From positions 1-46,724 of the forward strand of contig JAZOCA010000110.1 in assembly GCA_045596285.1 (NCBI GenBank): a stretch of DNA of 46,724 nucleotides. The letters are read 5' to 3'. Of this stretch, positions 1 through 7,763 are shown piece by piece; position 1 is the first letter of the stretch; the number at the start of each line of letters is the position of its first letter. The stretch comes from HGM11416 sp045596285. GTDB lineage: Bacteria > Bacillota > Clostridia > Christensenellales > Borkfalkiaceae. The position numbers and the translations under genes are program-made. The notes beneath the pieces were generated by a model. That model ran no database searches, was not told the DNA's origin, and was given only the letters and a program-made list of their open reading frames with translations.

Positions 1-3000
1 CATGGAAACCTGGTTATGCAGAATTACTTGCAGATGCTAAGGCAGTAGCAGTAGAAGCATTAACCGGAACGGTATTCAGCCCCGCACTTGATAGAGAAGC
101 ATCAATTGCAAACTTAATAAACGGCGCATACGCAGTAGTAGCTAACAAGTTCGATCACGTTGTACTTTCAACTGGCGCAGCAGAACTTGCTAAGTTATAC
201 GGCACAGCAACCGTAGCAGAAGTTAAGAGCGCAACTAAGAACTTAGAAGTAGATGCAGTTGTTAACGCAGTAGCAAACGTAGGTAAGGCATGGAAGCCTG
301 CTCACGAAGCACTTATTAACGACGTTGCAAAACTTGCAACCGACGTTGTAAACGGCAAGTTATTTGCACCCGCACTTAACAAAGACGTAGAAATCAGCGT
401 ACTTGTTCGTGACGTAAATGCACTTATCAACCACGTTTACACTCACAAACTAATCAATACCGCTATGGAAGAAGTTGCAAAACTTTACGAAACCGATAGC
501 GTAGTATTAAGAAATATTGTAAGCGGCACACTCGACCTTGAAATCGATGCAATCGTAAGCGCAGGTAGAGCAATAATTGCAGCATACAGCGAATCTATTG
601 ACCAAATGCTTGCAAGAGGTTACGAACTAATTGATATTTTAGTAGACGGTACTTTAAGAGATCCCGCACTCAATATCAGAACGTTCTGGAACTCACTTGG
701 CAAGAAGGGTAAATTAGTTGTAGCAGTTGTTGCGGTAGAAGGCGTTATAGCACTTCACCAGTTCGCTAACCCCGTACTTGTAAAACTTGTTAACAAGTTC
801 GTTGGCGAAGAAACTACTTGGGCAGACCTATTTGCAACTGATTTAGGTTACACCTTCAACGGCTCTGCATACGAAAAGAACGGTATGACGAACAGCCTTG
901 TAAACGCAATCTTCCCCGTATCTGTAAGCGAAAGCTTAACGGCTGGTTGGGATTACAAGAACAACGTATTACCTTACGTAACAATGGGTAACGTAATCAC
1001 CTTACACAACTTGTTAGAAACCAAGTTCGAAGGCTTAGTTCCCGGTAGTGCAGAACTTAAGAAGAATAGCGCAGGCGAATGGACTATGAATAACAGCTTT
1101 GAAGCAGTTATCAACGTAGTATTAAACGTAAGCGCTAAAGAAGTATTAGATAACAGAAATAATCTTAAGGGCTTTGCATTAAGTCTTGTTGAAGACTTAA
1201 GAGTTGCAGACCTTGGATTTGGCTCACTCGTTCCCGCAGTAGTTTCTAAATTTGGCGTATTCGAAAAAGCAGGTGTTGCAATCACTTCAGAAAAACTTGA
1301 AAGTGGCGCTTGGGACTTCGAAGGCTCATTCGAAAAACTATTAGAAGTAACCTTGAACTACACAGTAGGCGACGTTTACGAAGCAGTTAAGGGCGGATTT
1401 GGCGGTATTAAACTACTTGCGTTCGACGCAATTAGCCGTCTCACCGTTGGCGATATCTTAGGCGACGCATTAGACGTTGTTGGTAAATACGGCACGGCTG
1501 TTGGCTTAAAGGCAACCTTCAATGCAGAATACGATGAAGAAACCGGCAAGTGGATTTCAACCGGTGGTTATGCAAGAATTATTGCTAAACTTTGCAACGA
1601 AAGTCTATATGACTTCGTAATCGGCTTAAGAACCGGTCCTAAGGCATACTTACTAAGCGAAGATATGTTTGGCGACGTTTATATCGGTGAATTACTCGGC
1701 GCATACAACGTACGCGACGAAGAAACCGGCAAGTGGACGGCTAAGGGTGCAGAAGTAGTATTCGAAGATAACATTATCGGTATTATGAAAGAAACCGCTT
1801 ACGACTTAAGAATCGCAGATATTATTAGCGGTGACGTAGACGTAATAGGATTATTTACAGACGATTTATATATCGGTGACGTACTTGGTTACGAATGTGG
1901 AAATAGCCACGTTGCAGAACATATCCATACCGCAGATTGCAAGTGGTACAACAAACAACTTGTTTACGTAGAAGGTACTGGCGCAAGTTACTTACTAACC
2001 GAAGTAGACGCTATTAACGCAAGTATCGCAGGCTTAAGCCTTGGCGGATTGTTAGATGGCTCACTTGATATTATCGGTACTGTTAAATCATTAACACTTG
2101 GCGACTTAATGGGTTACGCAGCTATTGAAGATGCACACGGCAACGTTACTTACTACAACTACAAGAAGTATGAAGATAAGTTCGTTGTTGAAGTAGATTC
2201 ATTTGGTTATGCTCATAAGGTTGCAGATACAGATAAACCTGTTGATAACCTTACTAACGCTGTTGCAGATATTACCGTAAACGATATTATTAGCGGTTCT
2301 GGCGTAAGCGCAATTATGACTAAACTCGATACCTTAAAGATCGGCGACGTATTCCAGTACACCGAAAAGCCAGACGGTTGGTACAATGGCGCTGTTAAGG
2401 TAGACGGCTTAATGGCTAAACTTTGCGGTTACACCTTAGCTCAGCTCAAGGGTGGCTTCGGTGATATCATTGACGATCTAACCATCGGCGACGTAATTGC
2501 TTCACCCACAGGATTCTTAGCACTTCTTGCAGACGTTAAGATCGGCGAATTAACTACCGAAATTCAAAAACTAACCATCGGCGAAATTATGGGTAACTAC
2601 TACGATGAAAATACTTCTAAGTGGTATAAAGATGAATTATTCACTCAACCCGTAGATAACGTAACTGCAGCAATTGCAGGCATTAAGGTTAGCGATTTAA
2701 CCGGTGGCAATGGCGTAGATAAACTAATGGATGCTGTTAAGTCACTTAAACTAGGCGACGTAATTGACGTTACTCCCGGTTCATTCTTAGCACTTCTTGA
2801 AGACGTTGCTATTAGCGACCTATCTACTAAGGTTCAATCTCTATACATCGGCGAAATCATGGGTTACACCAACGAAGGTGGCGTATGGAAGAAGAACGGT
2901 ACTCCCGCAAACGAATTAACAGCTGCTCTTGCAGGCGTTATGGTTAGCGATTTAACTGGTGGTAACGGTGTAACCGTTATCATGGAAAACATCGAAGAAC

Positions 3001-3890
3001 TTAAACTTGGTTACATCTTCCAGTACACTTACGAAGGTGGCGAATGGAAGAATGGTGCAACTCCTGTTGCTGGCGTATTAGCTAAACTTTGCGATTACAA
3101 GTTATCAGCAATCAAGGGTAACTTCGGTGGAATCATTAACTCATTCACTTTACGTGACGTACTTGGCGATACCGTAAATAGCTCTAATATCCTTAAACTT
3201 CTTGCAGATAACCAAATCGGAGGCTTAACAGATGCTATTAATGCCCTTTACATCGGCGACATTATGGGTAAACACTTCGATGCAAACACTTCTAAGTGGT
3301 ATAATGATGAATTATTCACTCAACCCGTAGATAACGTAACTGCAGTGCTTGCTGGTTACCAAGTTCATGAATTAAGTGGTAATGCATTTGCTGGAAACTT
3401 AATTGATAAGATTGCTGATAACGTAACCCTTGGTGAACTTGGATTAGAAGAAAGTGACTGCGTAGTATTTGGCTTGTTAGACGACTTCGAAAACTTAACT
3501 GTAAATGGTTTAACCACTGCTATGTCAGATAAGTTTGATGCTAATAATATGACTATCCAAGATTTAGCTGACTTAGGTTTAATTACAGTTGGTGATACTG
3601 GTCAATTAACACCTACAAGACAAAAGACTCTTATTGCTTTAGATCCTGCTACAATCTGGGAAGCAAATGGCAATGAATACAATATCGTAAAAACAAGTAC
3701 GCCTCTCACATATAAGGCTAAGCTTGTAGGCAATGACGCAGTAGTAATTGAAAACGTTTATATGGATACTACTGGTTATTACTATCTCGATGGTATGACT
3801 CAAGTACGCTTCACTACCGACAGACTTACTTGCACCGATATGACTGTAAAGAGCTTATTTGACTTATTGTTCGGATTGCTTGGAGAGTAA
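1..3890 (+). CDS. Very large repetitive protein, 3' part only (start lies off the left edge)
   Basis: The reading frame is open from base 3 to the TAA at 3888-3890, about 1295 residues. No start is needed inside the window: the first in-frame ATG (465) has no ribosome binding site and the upstream codons encode the same kind of protein, so the gene is cut by the window edge. The N-terminal third has two long helical repeats (motifs FSPALDRE and FAPALNKD, each followed by a segment ending in AKLY). The C-terminal two thirds are built of short modules of the form IGD(V/I)(M/L)G - aromatic/Trp linker - PVDN(V/L)xxA(I/L)AGxxVSDLTGG. One hydrophobic stretch (GKLVVAVVAVEGV) is present. No LPXTG or other anchor is visible at the end. 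It is probably a secreted or surface scaffold-like protein, but this is inference. Function unknown. Confidence 0.85.
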   Translation, partial: WKPGYAELLADAKAVAVEALTGTVFSPALDREASIANLINGAYAVVANKFDHVVLSTGAAELAKLYGTATVAEVKSATKNLEVDAVVNAVANVGKAWKPAHEALINDVAKLATDVVNGKLFAPALNKDVEISVLVRDVNALINHVYTHKLINTAMEEVAKLYETDSVVLRNIVSGTLDLEIDAIVSAGRAIIAAYSESIDQMLARGYELIDILVDGTLRDPALNIRTFWNSLGKKGKLVVAVVAVEGVIALHQFANPVLVKLVNKFVGEETTWADLFATDLGYTFNGSAYEKNGMTNSLVNAIFPVSVSESLTAGWDYKNNVLPYVTMGNVITLHNLLETKFEGLVPGSAELKKNSAGEWTMNNSFEAVINVVLNVSAKEVLDNRNNLKGFALSLVEDLRVADLGFGSLVPAVVSKFGVFEKAGVAITSEKLESGAWDFEGSFEKLLEVTLNYTVGDVYEAVKGGFGGIKLLAFDAISRLTVGDILGDALDVVGKYGTAVGLKATFNAEYDEETGKWISTGGYARIIAKLCNESLYDFVIGLRTGPKAYLLSEDMFGDVYIGELLGAYNVRDEETGKWTAKGAEVVFEDNIIGIMKETAYDLRIADIISGDVDVIGLFTDDLYIGDVLGYECGNSHVAEHIHTADCKWYNKQLVYVEGTGASYLLTEVDAINASIAGLSLGGLLDGSLDIIGTVKSLTLGDLMGYAAIEDAHGNVTYYNYKKYEDKFVVEVDSFGYAHKVADTDKPVDNLTNAVADITVNDIISGSGVSAIMTKLDTLKIGDVFQYTEKPDGWYNGAVKVDGLMAKLCGYTLAQLKGGFGDIIDDLTIGDVIASPTGFLALLADVKIGELTTEIQKLTIGEIMGNYYDENTSKWYKDELFTQPVDNVTAAIAGIKVSDLTGGNGVDKLMDAVKSLKLGDVIDVTPGSFLALLEDVAISDLSTKVQSLYIGEIMGYTNEGGVWKKNGTPANELTAALAGVMVSDLTGGNGVTVIMENIEELKLGYIFQYTYEGGEWKNGATPVAGVLAKLCDYKLSAIKGNFGGIINSFTLRDVLGDTVNSSNILKLLADNQIGGLTDAINALYIGDIMGKHFDANTSKWYNDELFTQPVDNVTAVLAGYQVHELSGNAFAGNLIDKIADNVTLGELGLEESDCVVFGLLDDFENLTVNGLTTAMSDKFDANNMTIQDLADLGLITVGDTGQLTPTRQKTLIALDPATIWEANGNEYNIVKTSTPLTYKAKLVGNDAVVIENVYMDTTGYYYLDGMTQVRFTTDRLTCTDMTVKSLFDLLFGLLGE
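2613..3345 (+). repeat. Near-identical 58-bp intragenic repeat pair
   Basis: Bases 2613-2670 and 3288-3345 differ at one position (an a/t difference that changes Lys to Asn) and encode the module part SKWY(K/N)DELFTQPVDNVTA. Neighbouring modules have diverged much more at DNA level, so this pair points to recent duplication or gene conversion inside the repetitive gene. Confidence 0.85.
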
Positions 3891-3904
3891 TTAAGTAAAA
3901 ACAG

Positions 3905-3933
3905 TTGACAAACAAAACAAAAAGTGATATACT
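3905..3933 (+). promoter_or_regulatory. SigA-type promoter of rpsF-ssb-rpsR
   Basis: TTGACA at 3905-3910 and TATACT at 3928-3933 are separated by exactly 17 bases. Transcription would start near 3940, giving a leader of about 155 nt before rpsF. Confidence 0.85.
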
Positions 3934-3935
3934 TG

Positions 3936-4078
3936 CCCTCGGCTTGAAAAAGTCGGGGGCGGGTAGATACCTAAACCCAGTAATTACGGCTTTTGCCGTT
4001 AGTTATAATCGCCCTAAAAAAGGGCAAACCTTGCTTGCGGGGAATATAAAACGATGAAAACGCAAGCCGATTAAGACC
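3936..4078 (+). promoter_or_regulatory. Structured leader of the rpsF operon (possible S6:S18 autoregulatory site)
   Basis: A hairpin with a GAAA tetraloop is formed by 3936-3945 and 3950-3959 (10 bp including two G-U pairs), though its 5' edge overlaps the predicted transcription start. A second stem, GCTTGCG (4033-4039) with CGCAAGC (4061-4067), encloses a 21-nt loop and is followed directly by CCGATTAAG. S6:S18 complexes are known to bind leaders of rpsF operons that carry a conserved CCG next to a stem. Assigning this leader to that family is inference, since the consensus could not be aligned here. Confidence 0.4.
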
Positions 4079-4094
4079 AGGAGGTAAATAAATC

Positions 4095-4379
4095 ATGACG
4101 AAGTATGAAATGCTTTACATTCTTTCAAATAAATTGGAAGACGAAGCTAAGGAAGCAGTTATTGCTAAATTCCAAGCTATCGTAACTGAAGCAGGCGGTA
4201 CTGTTGAAGGAGTAGATAAGTGGGGCACTAAGAAACTCGCTTACGCTATCGACTATCAGACCGAAGGTTACTACGTTCTTATGACGTTCGAATGTGCTAC
4301 CAACGTTATCGCGGAAATCACCCGTGTTGCAGGTATCACCGAAGGTATGTTAAGACATATGGTTACCAAAAGAGCATAA
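4095..4379 (+). CDS. rpsF: 30S ribosomal protein S6
   Basis: The 94-residue product has the typical S6 start (MTKYEMLYIL) and the ferredoxin-like fold sequence with the DKWGTKKLAYAI segment near residues 41-52. S6 binds 16S rRNA as a heterodimer with S18 in the platform of the small subunit. The start has a perfect AGGAGGT at 4079-4085. It is the first gene of the rpsF-ssb-rpsR operon, the standard arrangement in Gram-positive bacteria; ssb follows after 52 nt. Nothing is unusual in the protein. Confidence 0.97.
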   Translation: MTKYEMLYILSNKLEDEAKEAVIAKFQAIVTEAGGTVEGVDKWGTKKLAYAIDYQTEGYYVLMTFECATNVIAEITRVAGITEGMLRHMVTKRA

Positions 4380-4431
4380 TTAATTATTTAATTTTGGTTA
4401 TCACAAACAAAAAAACAACAGAGGAATAAAG

Positions 4432-4854
4432 ATGAATAAAGTATATCTTATAGGAAATTTAACACGCGATCCCGAACTTTCAGAAACCCCTAACGGAATT
4501 GCTCTTTGCCGTTTTTCAATCGCTGTAAACCGCAACTATTCTAGTAGCGACGGCGAACGTCAAACCGATTTCTTTAATATCACCGTTTGGAGAACTCAAG
4601 CAGAAAACTGCGGTAGATATCTTAAAAAGGGTAGCAAAGTTGCGGTTGTTGGTAGTTTACAAAACCGTACTTACGAAGATAAGGACGGCAATAAACGCAC
4701 CGTTACAGATATCGTTGCTAACGAAGTAGAATTTCTATCCTCAAAGAATTCAGGAGACGGTCAAGAAGAATTCGATTCACACCCCCCTGTTCGTTCAGGC
4801 TCTAAAAAGCCCGAATTAGAAGTTATGGCGGATGACGATCAACTTCCCTTCTGA
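4432..4854 (+). CDS. ssb: Single-stranded DNA-binding protein
   Basis: The 140-residue protein has an N-terminal OB fold beginning MNKVYLIGNLTRDPEL, with FNITVWRTQAE and KKGSKVAVVGSL in the expected order. It ends in the acidic tip DDDQLPF that recruits partner repair and replication proteins in SSB tetramers. A short polar linker (residues about 108-130) joins the two parts. GAGGA precedes the ATG. The gene lies between rpsF and rpsR, as in Bacillus and clostridia, so DNA replication and ribosome assembly proteins are co-expressed. Confidence 0.97.
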   Translation: MNKVYLIGNLTRDPELSETPNGIALCRFSIAVNRNYSSSDGERQTDFFNITVWRTQAENCGRYLKKGSKVAVVGSLQNRTYEDKDGNKRTVTDIVANEVEFLSSKNSGDGQEEFDSHPPVRSGSKKPELEVMADDDQLPF

Positions 4855-5001
4855 TTAACGTTACCTTCATTTTGCTTTTGTCCGCGTCGGTAAAGGCGAG
4901 GGCAGGCGTTTTTATTACGCAAAAAGCAAAAAAAAGCCCTAAAAACGGGCTAAAAATGCTTAATTTAAGCAGAAAATCGAAATATCATAAGGAGAAATAT
5001 A

Positions 5002-5295
5002 ATGGAAGAAAATAATGTAGCTCAAGTTGCAACCGAAAGCACTCCCGCTCCTGCGGCTGCACCTGCAAAGAAGCCTTATAAAAGAATGAGCAAGAAAAAA
5101 GTATGTCAATTCTGCATCGAAAAAGCAAATCATATCGATTATAAAGAAGTTGGCAAACTTAAAAAATACGTTACTGAAAAGGGCAAAATGCTCCCCAGAC
5201 GTATGACCGGTGTTTGCGCTAAACACCAAAGAATGCTTGCTGAAGCTGTTAAAAGAGCAAGAATCGTTGCTCTTCTTCCCTTCAAAGGTGAATAA
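5002..5295 (+). CDS. rpsR: 30S ribosomal protein S18, zinc-binding form
   Basis: The 97-residue protein has an extra Ala/Pro/Lys-rich N-terminus (residues 1-30) before the S18 core. C35, C38, C72 and H75 make the zinc-ligating set of the so-called C+ form. S18 pairs with S6 on the platform of the 30S subunit. An AAGGAGA site lies about 9 nt before the ATG. The 147-nt gap after ssb contains an AT-flanked inverted repeat AGCCC/GGGCT (4935-4951) of unclear role. A strong terminator follows the gene. Confidence 0.96.
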   Translation: MEENNVAQVATESTPAPAAAPAKKPYKRMSKKKVCQFCIEKANHIDYKEVGKLKKYVTEKGKMLPRRMTGVCAKHQRMLAEAVKRARIVALLPFKGE

Positions 5296-5335
5296 TTAAT
5301 AGTTTTTAAATAGCTAAAAAATTAAAAAGACGAAT

Positions 5336-5379
5336 TAGTGCGTCAGTAGTATCAATTATTACTTACGCACTATTTTTTT
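5336..5379 (+). terminator. Intrinsic terminator of the rpsF-ssb-rpsR operon
   Basis: TAGTGCGT (5336-5343) pairs with ACGCACTA (5365-5372); the stem extends with AGTA/TACT and is followed by seven T residues at 5373-5379. Confidence 0.9.
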
Positions 5380-5764
5380 GCCCTTTTGCAATATATTTTA
5401 TCTACCGTAAAATCCTTTTTATCTACTTTGCCGTTCTAATCTTTAATATATTTTGTCATTTTAGAGTCCTATTATACTTTGTTATACTGGAGTGAACTTC
5501 AACATATATTTTTGTCATTCTGGAGCGTTAGCGATGCAATCTCTTCAACCAAGACTCTATCATTTCGCCTATCGGCTCATTCCAGAGTGACACATAATTC
5601 GTTTGTCATTCTGGAGCGTTTGCAAAACGCGATAGAATCTAAAAAAGTCTTCCCCTTAAGGTAATTCATCTGGCAACGATAGTTAGCTGAAGATAGTCAC
5701 CTTATTGTGGCGTTATCACATAACACGTAATTTATTAATAAATTTTATATAAGCGTTTTTTTAA
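5380..5764. other. Gene-free stretch with TGTCATTC-type repeats
   Basis: No convincing coding sequence lies here; a 61-codon open frame at 5479-5664 starts without a ribosome binding site and runs through repeat sequence. The stretch holds the TGTCATTCTGGAGCG repeat cluster and AT-rich sequence up to the VanZ promoter. Confidence 0.6.
5454..5618. repeat. Cluster of TGTCATTCTGGAGCG repeats in direct and inverted orientation
   Basis: TGTCATTCTGGAGCG occurs exactly at 5513-5527 and 5604-5618. An inverted copy (CATTCCAGAGTGACA, 5578-5592) matches 11 of the first 12 bases, so 5513-5592 can form a long hairpin. A decayed copy (TGTCATTTTAGAGTC) starts at 5454. The layout resembles REP/MITE-like intergenic repeats. 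Confidence 0.75.
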
Positions 5765-5793
5765 TTGATTATATGGCGATAAATAAGTATAAT
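5765..5793 (+). promoter_or_regulatory. Promoter of the VanZ-like gene
   Basis: TTGATT (5765-5770) and TATAAT (5788-5793) are 17 bases apart, placing the start site about 20 nt before the ATG at 5822. Confidence 0.7.
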
Positions 5794-5821
5794 GGTAATA
5801 TAAAGCATTTTGGGAATAAAT

Positions 5822-6403
5822 ATGAAAAAACAAAAAATCTTTAATAACTTAATAAAAATATGCTTGCCGTTGTTTGCGTTAACTTTGGTGCTTGGTGTGG
5901 CGTTAAAGAGTTTTATGCCAAATGATTTAATTGCAAACTATAACTTTTTATCTACTATGACGGTAAATCAAAGGCTAACAAGGGGAGTAAATCTATTAGA
6001 ATTTTACAAGATAGAAGCGCAAATAGGGGTTATAAAAAGAACGATTATTTTAGACGTAGTAAACGTTGTTCTTTTTGTTCCACTTGGAATTTTAATCGCT
6101 CATTTTTTCAATAATAAAAGGATATTAATAACGGGATTAACCGTATTTGTTTTTTCTTTATTAATAGAAGTTTTTCAGTTGGTAACCGTAATAGGCGCGT
6201 TTATGCTTAACGATTTAATCGCAAATACTCTTGGCGGGTTTTTAGGCGCTATTATATACGTTGCAGTAACAAAAAATCAAAAGTATAAAGTATATAACCT
6301 ATTGCTTTACATTTTTATAGCCATCACGGCGATTGCATTTATATATTTATCTTTTAATTTTATTTCTAATCTAACCGTATATTTAAATATATTAAAAGGA
6401 TAG
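5822..6403 (+). CDS. VanZ-like integral membrane protein
   Basis: The 193-residue protein has five hydrophobic segments and the VanZ-family signature: VVLFVPLGILIAHFF, then an S-LLIEVFQ segment, then NDLIANTLGGFLGA. VanZ itself confers low-level teicoplanin resistance, but most family members are uncharacterised envelope proteins, so resistance should not be assumed. I chose ATG 5822 (MKKQKIF); a TTG four codons upstream extends the frame but has no better site. The gene has its own promoter and stands alone. A paralogue with the same NDLIANTLG motif lies at 14889-15449 on the minus strand. Confidence 0.85.
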   Translation: MKKQKIFNNLIKICLPLFALTLVLGVALKSFMPNDLIANYNFLSTMTVNQRLTRGVNLLEFYKIEAQIGVIKRTIILDVVNVVLFVPLGILIAHFFNNKRILITGLTVFVFSLLIEVFQLVTVIGAFMLNDLIANTLGGFLGAIIYVAVTKNQKYKVYNLLLYIFIAITAIAFIYLSFNFISNLTVYLNILKG

Positions 6404-6503
6404 ACGTAATTAATTAACTAACAAAACGCCTTTTTAGCGCGCGTGGCAAAGTAAAAAATAAGAGTTGTAACAATCGCTGAAATTTATTATTTTTTAACCG
6501 CTT

Positions 6504-6519
6504 GATAATCGACTTATAG
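6504..6519 (+). repeat. Dispersed intergenic element, copy 1
   Basis: Core GATAATCGACTTATAG, followed by GGCGATTTTTA. It is identical in core to the copy at 23616. Confidence 0.8.
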
Positions 6520-6684
6520 GGCGATTTTTAATTTTGCTTTAAACGCGGAGTTTTGTTTGGATAACTTTAAAAACACATTTTTTCAAACAATTATTTCAAT
6601 ATAATTGCGTTTTTTATTATGTAACTGTGAAAAAATACAAAAAAACGCAAAAAACAAAGGCTATCTAAAAAAATTAAAATGGTC

Positions 6685-6700
6685 GATAACCGTGCTATAT
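6685..6700 (+). repeat. Dispersed intergenic element, copy 2
   Basis: Core GATAACCGTGCTATAT, followed by GGCGGTTTTTTGC. It lies 180 bp from copy 1 in the same orientation and 46 bp before the next promoter. Confidence 0.75.
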
Positions 6701-6745
6701 GGCGGTTTTTTGCATAAAAGAACAAAAAAAGAAAAAATTTGGGTA

Positions 6746-6774
6746 TTGACTTTTAGTCCCTTTTGCTGTATAAT
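6746..6774 (+). promoter_or_regulatory. Promoter of the cytidylate-kinase-like gene
   Basis: TTGACT (6746-6751) and TATAAT (6769-6774) are separated by 17 bases. Confidence 0.85.
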
Positions 6775-6826
6775 AATACCGTAAACAAGTAAAGCAAAAA
6801 AATATCTTTACTTTAAAGGAGAATAT

Positions 6827-7414
6827 ATGCACAAAATAATTACTGTAAGCCGTGAATTCGGTAGTGGCGGAAGAACGATAGGAAGAAAGGTTGCCGAAAA
6901 ATTAGGTATCCCTTGCTACGATCAAGAATTAATAGAAAAAATCGCGCAGAAGTCAGGTTTTTGCGAAGAGTTCATAAAGGAAAAAGGTGAATACGCAAAC
7001 ACGGGCAGTAAGTTCTTTAACGCGCTATCTGCAAGTTACGTAAACGGGCTTTCTTTGCAAGATAGGCTTTGGATAGAACAAGAAAAGGTCATTACCGAAA
7101 TCGCTACAAAAGAAGATTGTGTTATCGTAGGGCGTTGTGCAGACGTTATTTTAAGAGATAAGGCGGACTGTTTAAAAGTGTTTATCCACGCCGATATGCA
7201 AAAGAGAATGGAACGCATAGTAAACGTTTACGGCGAAAAGGAAGAGCCTACCGAAAAACGCCTTAAAGATAAAGATAAACGCCGTAAAGCATATTATCAG
7301 TATTATACCGATACCGAATGGGGCGTTGCCAATAACTATCATCTTTGCTTGGATAGCGGGGAACTGGGTATAGATAAATGCGTAGACCTAATTTGCAACG
7401 CTTACCGTAAATAA
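6827..7414 (+). CDS. Cytidylate kinase-like P-loop protein
   Basis: The 195-residue protein begins ITVSREFGSGGRTIGRKVAEKLG, the family's glycine-rich P-loop variant (residues 5-26), and then reads CYDQELIEKIA. CVIVGRCADVIL near residues 98-109 is the second conserved block. These match the cytidylate-kinase-like family (Pfam Cytidylate_kin2), which is related to but distinct from canonical Cmk. CMP phosphorylation is therefore likely by homology but not proven. AAAGGAGA lies 7 nt before the ATG. It stands alone between its promoter and terminator. A Lys/Arg-rich segment at residues 140-155 (KEEPTEKRLKDKDKRRKAYY) corresponds to the LID region. Confidence 0.85.
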   Translation: MHKIITVSREFGSGGRTIGRKVAEKLGIPCYDQELIEKIAQKSGFCEEFIKEKGEYANTGSKFFNALSASYVNGLSLQDRLWIEQEKVITEIATKEDCVIVGRCADVILRDKADCLKVFIHADMQKRMERIVNVYGEKEEPTEKRLKDKDKRRKAYYQYYTDTEWGVANNYHLCLDSGELGIDKCVDLICNAYRK

Positions 7415-7486
7415 TATAAATTTTGCCGTAAAAAACGCGCTAAAAAAGAGCATTTGTAGCCTATTTTATGGAAGTTTTTAATAACA

Positions 7487-7522
7487 AACGCCTAACAAGA
7501 GTTTTTGTTAGGCGTTATTTTT
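7487..7522 (+). terminator. Intrinsic terminator of the cytidylate-kinase-like gene
   Basis: AACGCCTAACA (7487-7497) is perfectly complementary to TGTTAGGCGTT (7506-7516), followed by ATTTTT. Confidence 0.9.
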
Positions 7523-7618
7523 GTTTATAAAGCATATCGCTTAACTACGTTAGCGTGAAGCGTTGCGCTTTTTAAGTTTTTGCATAGCATACGACTGTAT
7601 AAATAGCGATTTGTTTTA

Positions 7619-7647
7619 TTGACATTTACGTTGGCTTATGATATACT
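7619..7647 (+). promoter_or_regulatory. Promoter of pnuC and its leader RNA
   Basis: TTGACA (7619-7624) and TATACT (7642-7647) are 17 bases apart. The start site near 7654 leaves about 110 nt of untranslated leader. Confidence 0.85.
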
Positions 7648-7670
7648 TGAGATATAATCAATAAAAAAAA

Positions 7671-7754
7671 CTGCCACCGGGTAGTGTGATGCGATTGCAT
7701 TCGTTTACACGTCGTTAGGTCTTAGAAGACGTGTATGCGGGTGCTTATTTTTTT
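7671..7754 (+). promoter_or_regulatory. Candidate cis-regulatory leader RNA (riboswitch-like) of pnuC
   Basis: Three stems are visible. CTGCC-ACCG-GGTAG forms a small hairpin at 7671-7684. GTGTGATGC can pair with GCAT...ACAC across 7685-7710. ACACGTC (from about 7707) can pair with GACGTGT ending near 7734. The second and third stems share the ACAC strand and exclude each other. GCCACC at the start can pair with GGGTGC just before TTATTTTTTT (to 7754), giving a terminator-like end. The gene behind it starts only 10 nt later. The architecture of mutually exclusive stems and a T-run supports ligand-controlled attenuation. PnuC genes are known to sit behind NAD+-, TPP- or other vitamin-sensing RNAs, but I could not match this one to any consensus. 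Confidence 0.55.
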
Positions 7755-7763
7755 GGGAGCGTT

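Larger units (their letters stand above)
6404..6745. other. Gene-free stretch carrying two copies of the dispersed element
   Basis: No open frame with a plausible start is visible. It holds two copies of the GWTAAYCGnnnTATAG element and otherwise AT-rich sequence rich in A- and T-tracts. No clear intrinsic terminator follows the VanZ-like gene, so the elements may fill that role. Confidence 0.55.

Noticed and set aside
465..467. ATG 465 as start of the large repetitive protein
   Set aside because: The frame is open upstream to base 3 with the same repeat type, and no ribosome binding site precedes the ATG.
974..1285. 103-codon minus-strand frame inside the repetitive gene
   Set aside because: It is a shadow of the plus-strand codons, has no ribosome binding site and no recognisable domain.
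4002..4030. Element copy in the rpsF leader (TATAATCGCCCTAAAA)
   Set aside because: The TATAG half is absent; only TAATCG matches.
5479..5664. 61-codon plus-strand frame
   Set aside because: It runs through the TGTCATTC repeats and has no start site.
5822..6403. Glycopeptide resistance gene vanZ
   Set aside because: It has the family signature only; no van cluster is nearby and most family members have no resistance role.
7671..7754. ZTP or THF riboswitch, because of the CCACCGGG string
   Set aside because: The other conserved blocks of those families (for example CCGCCTGGGCA) are missing.
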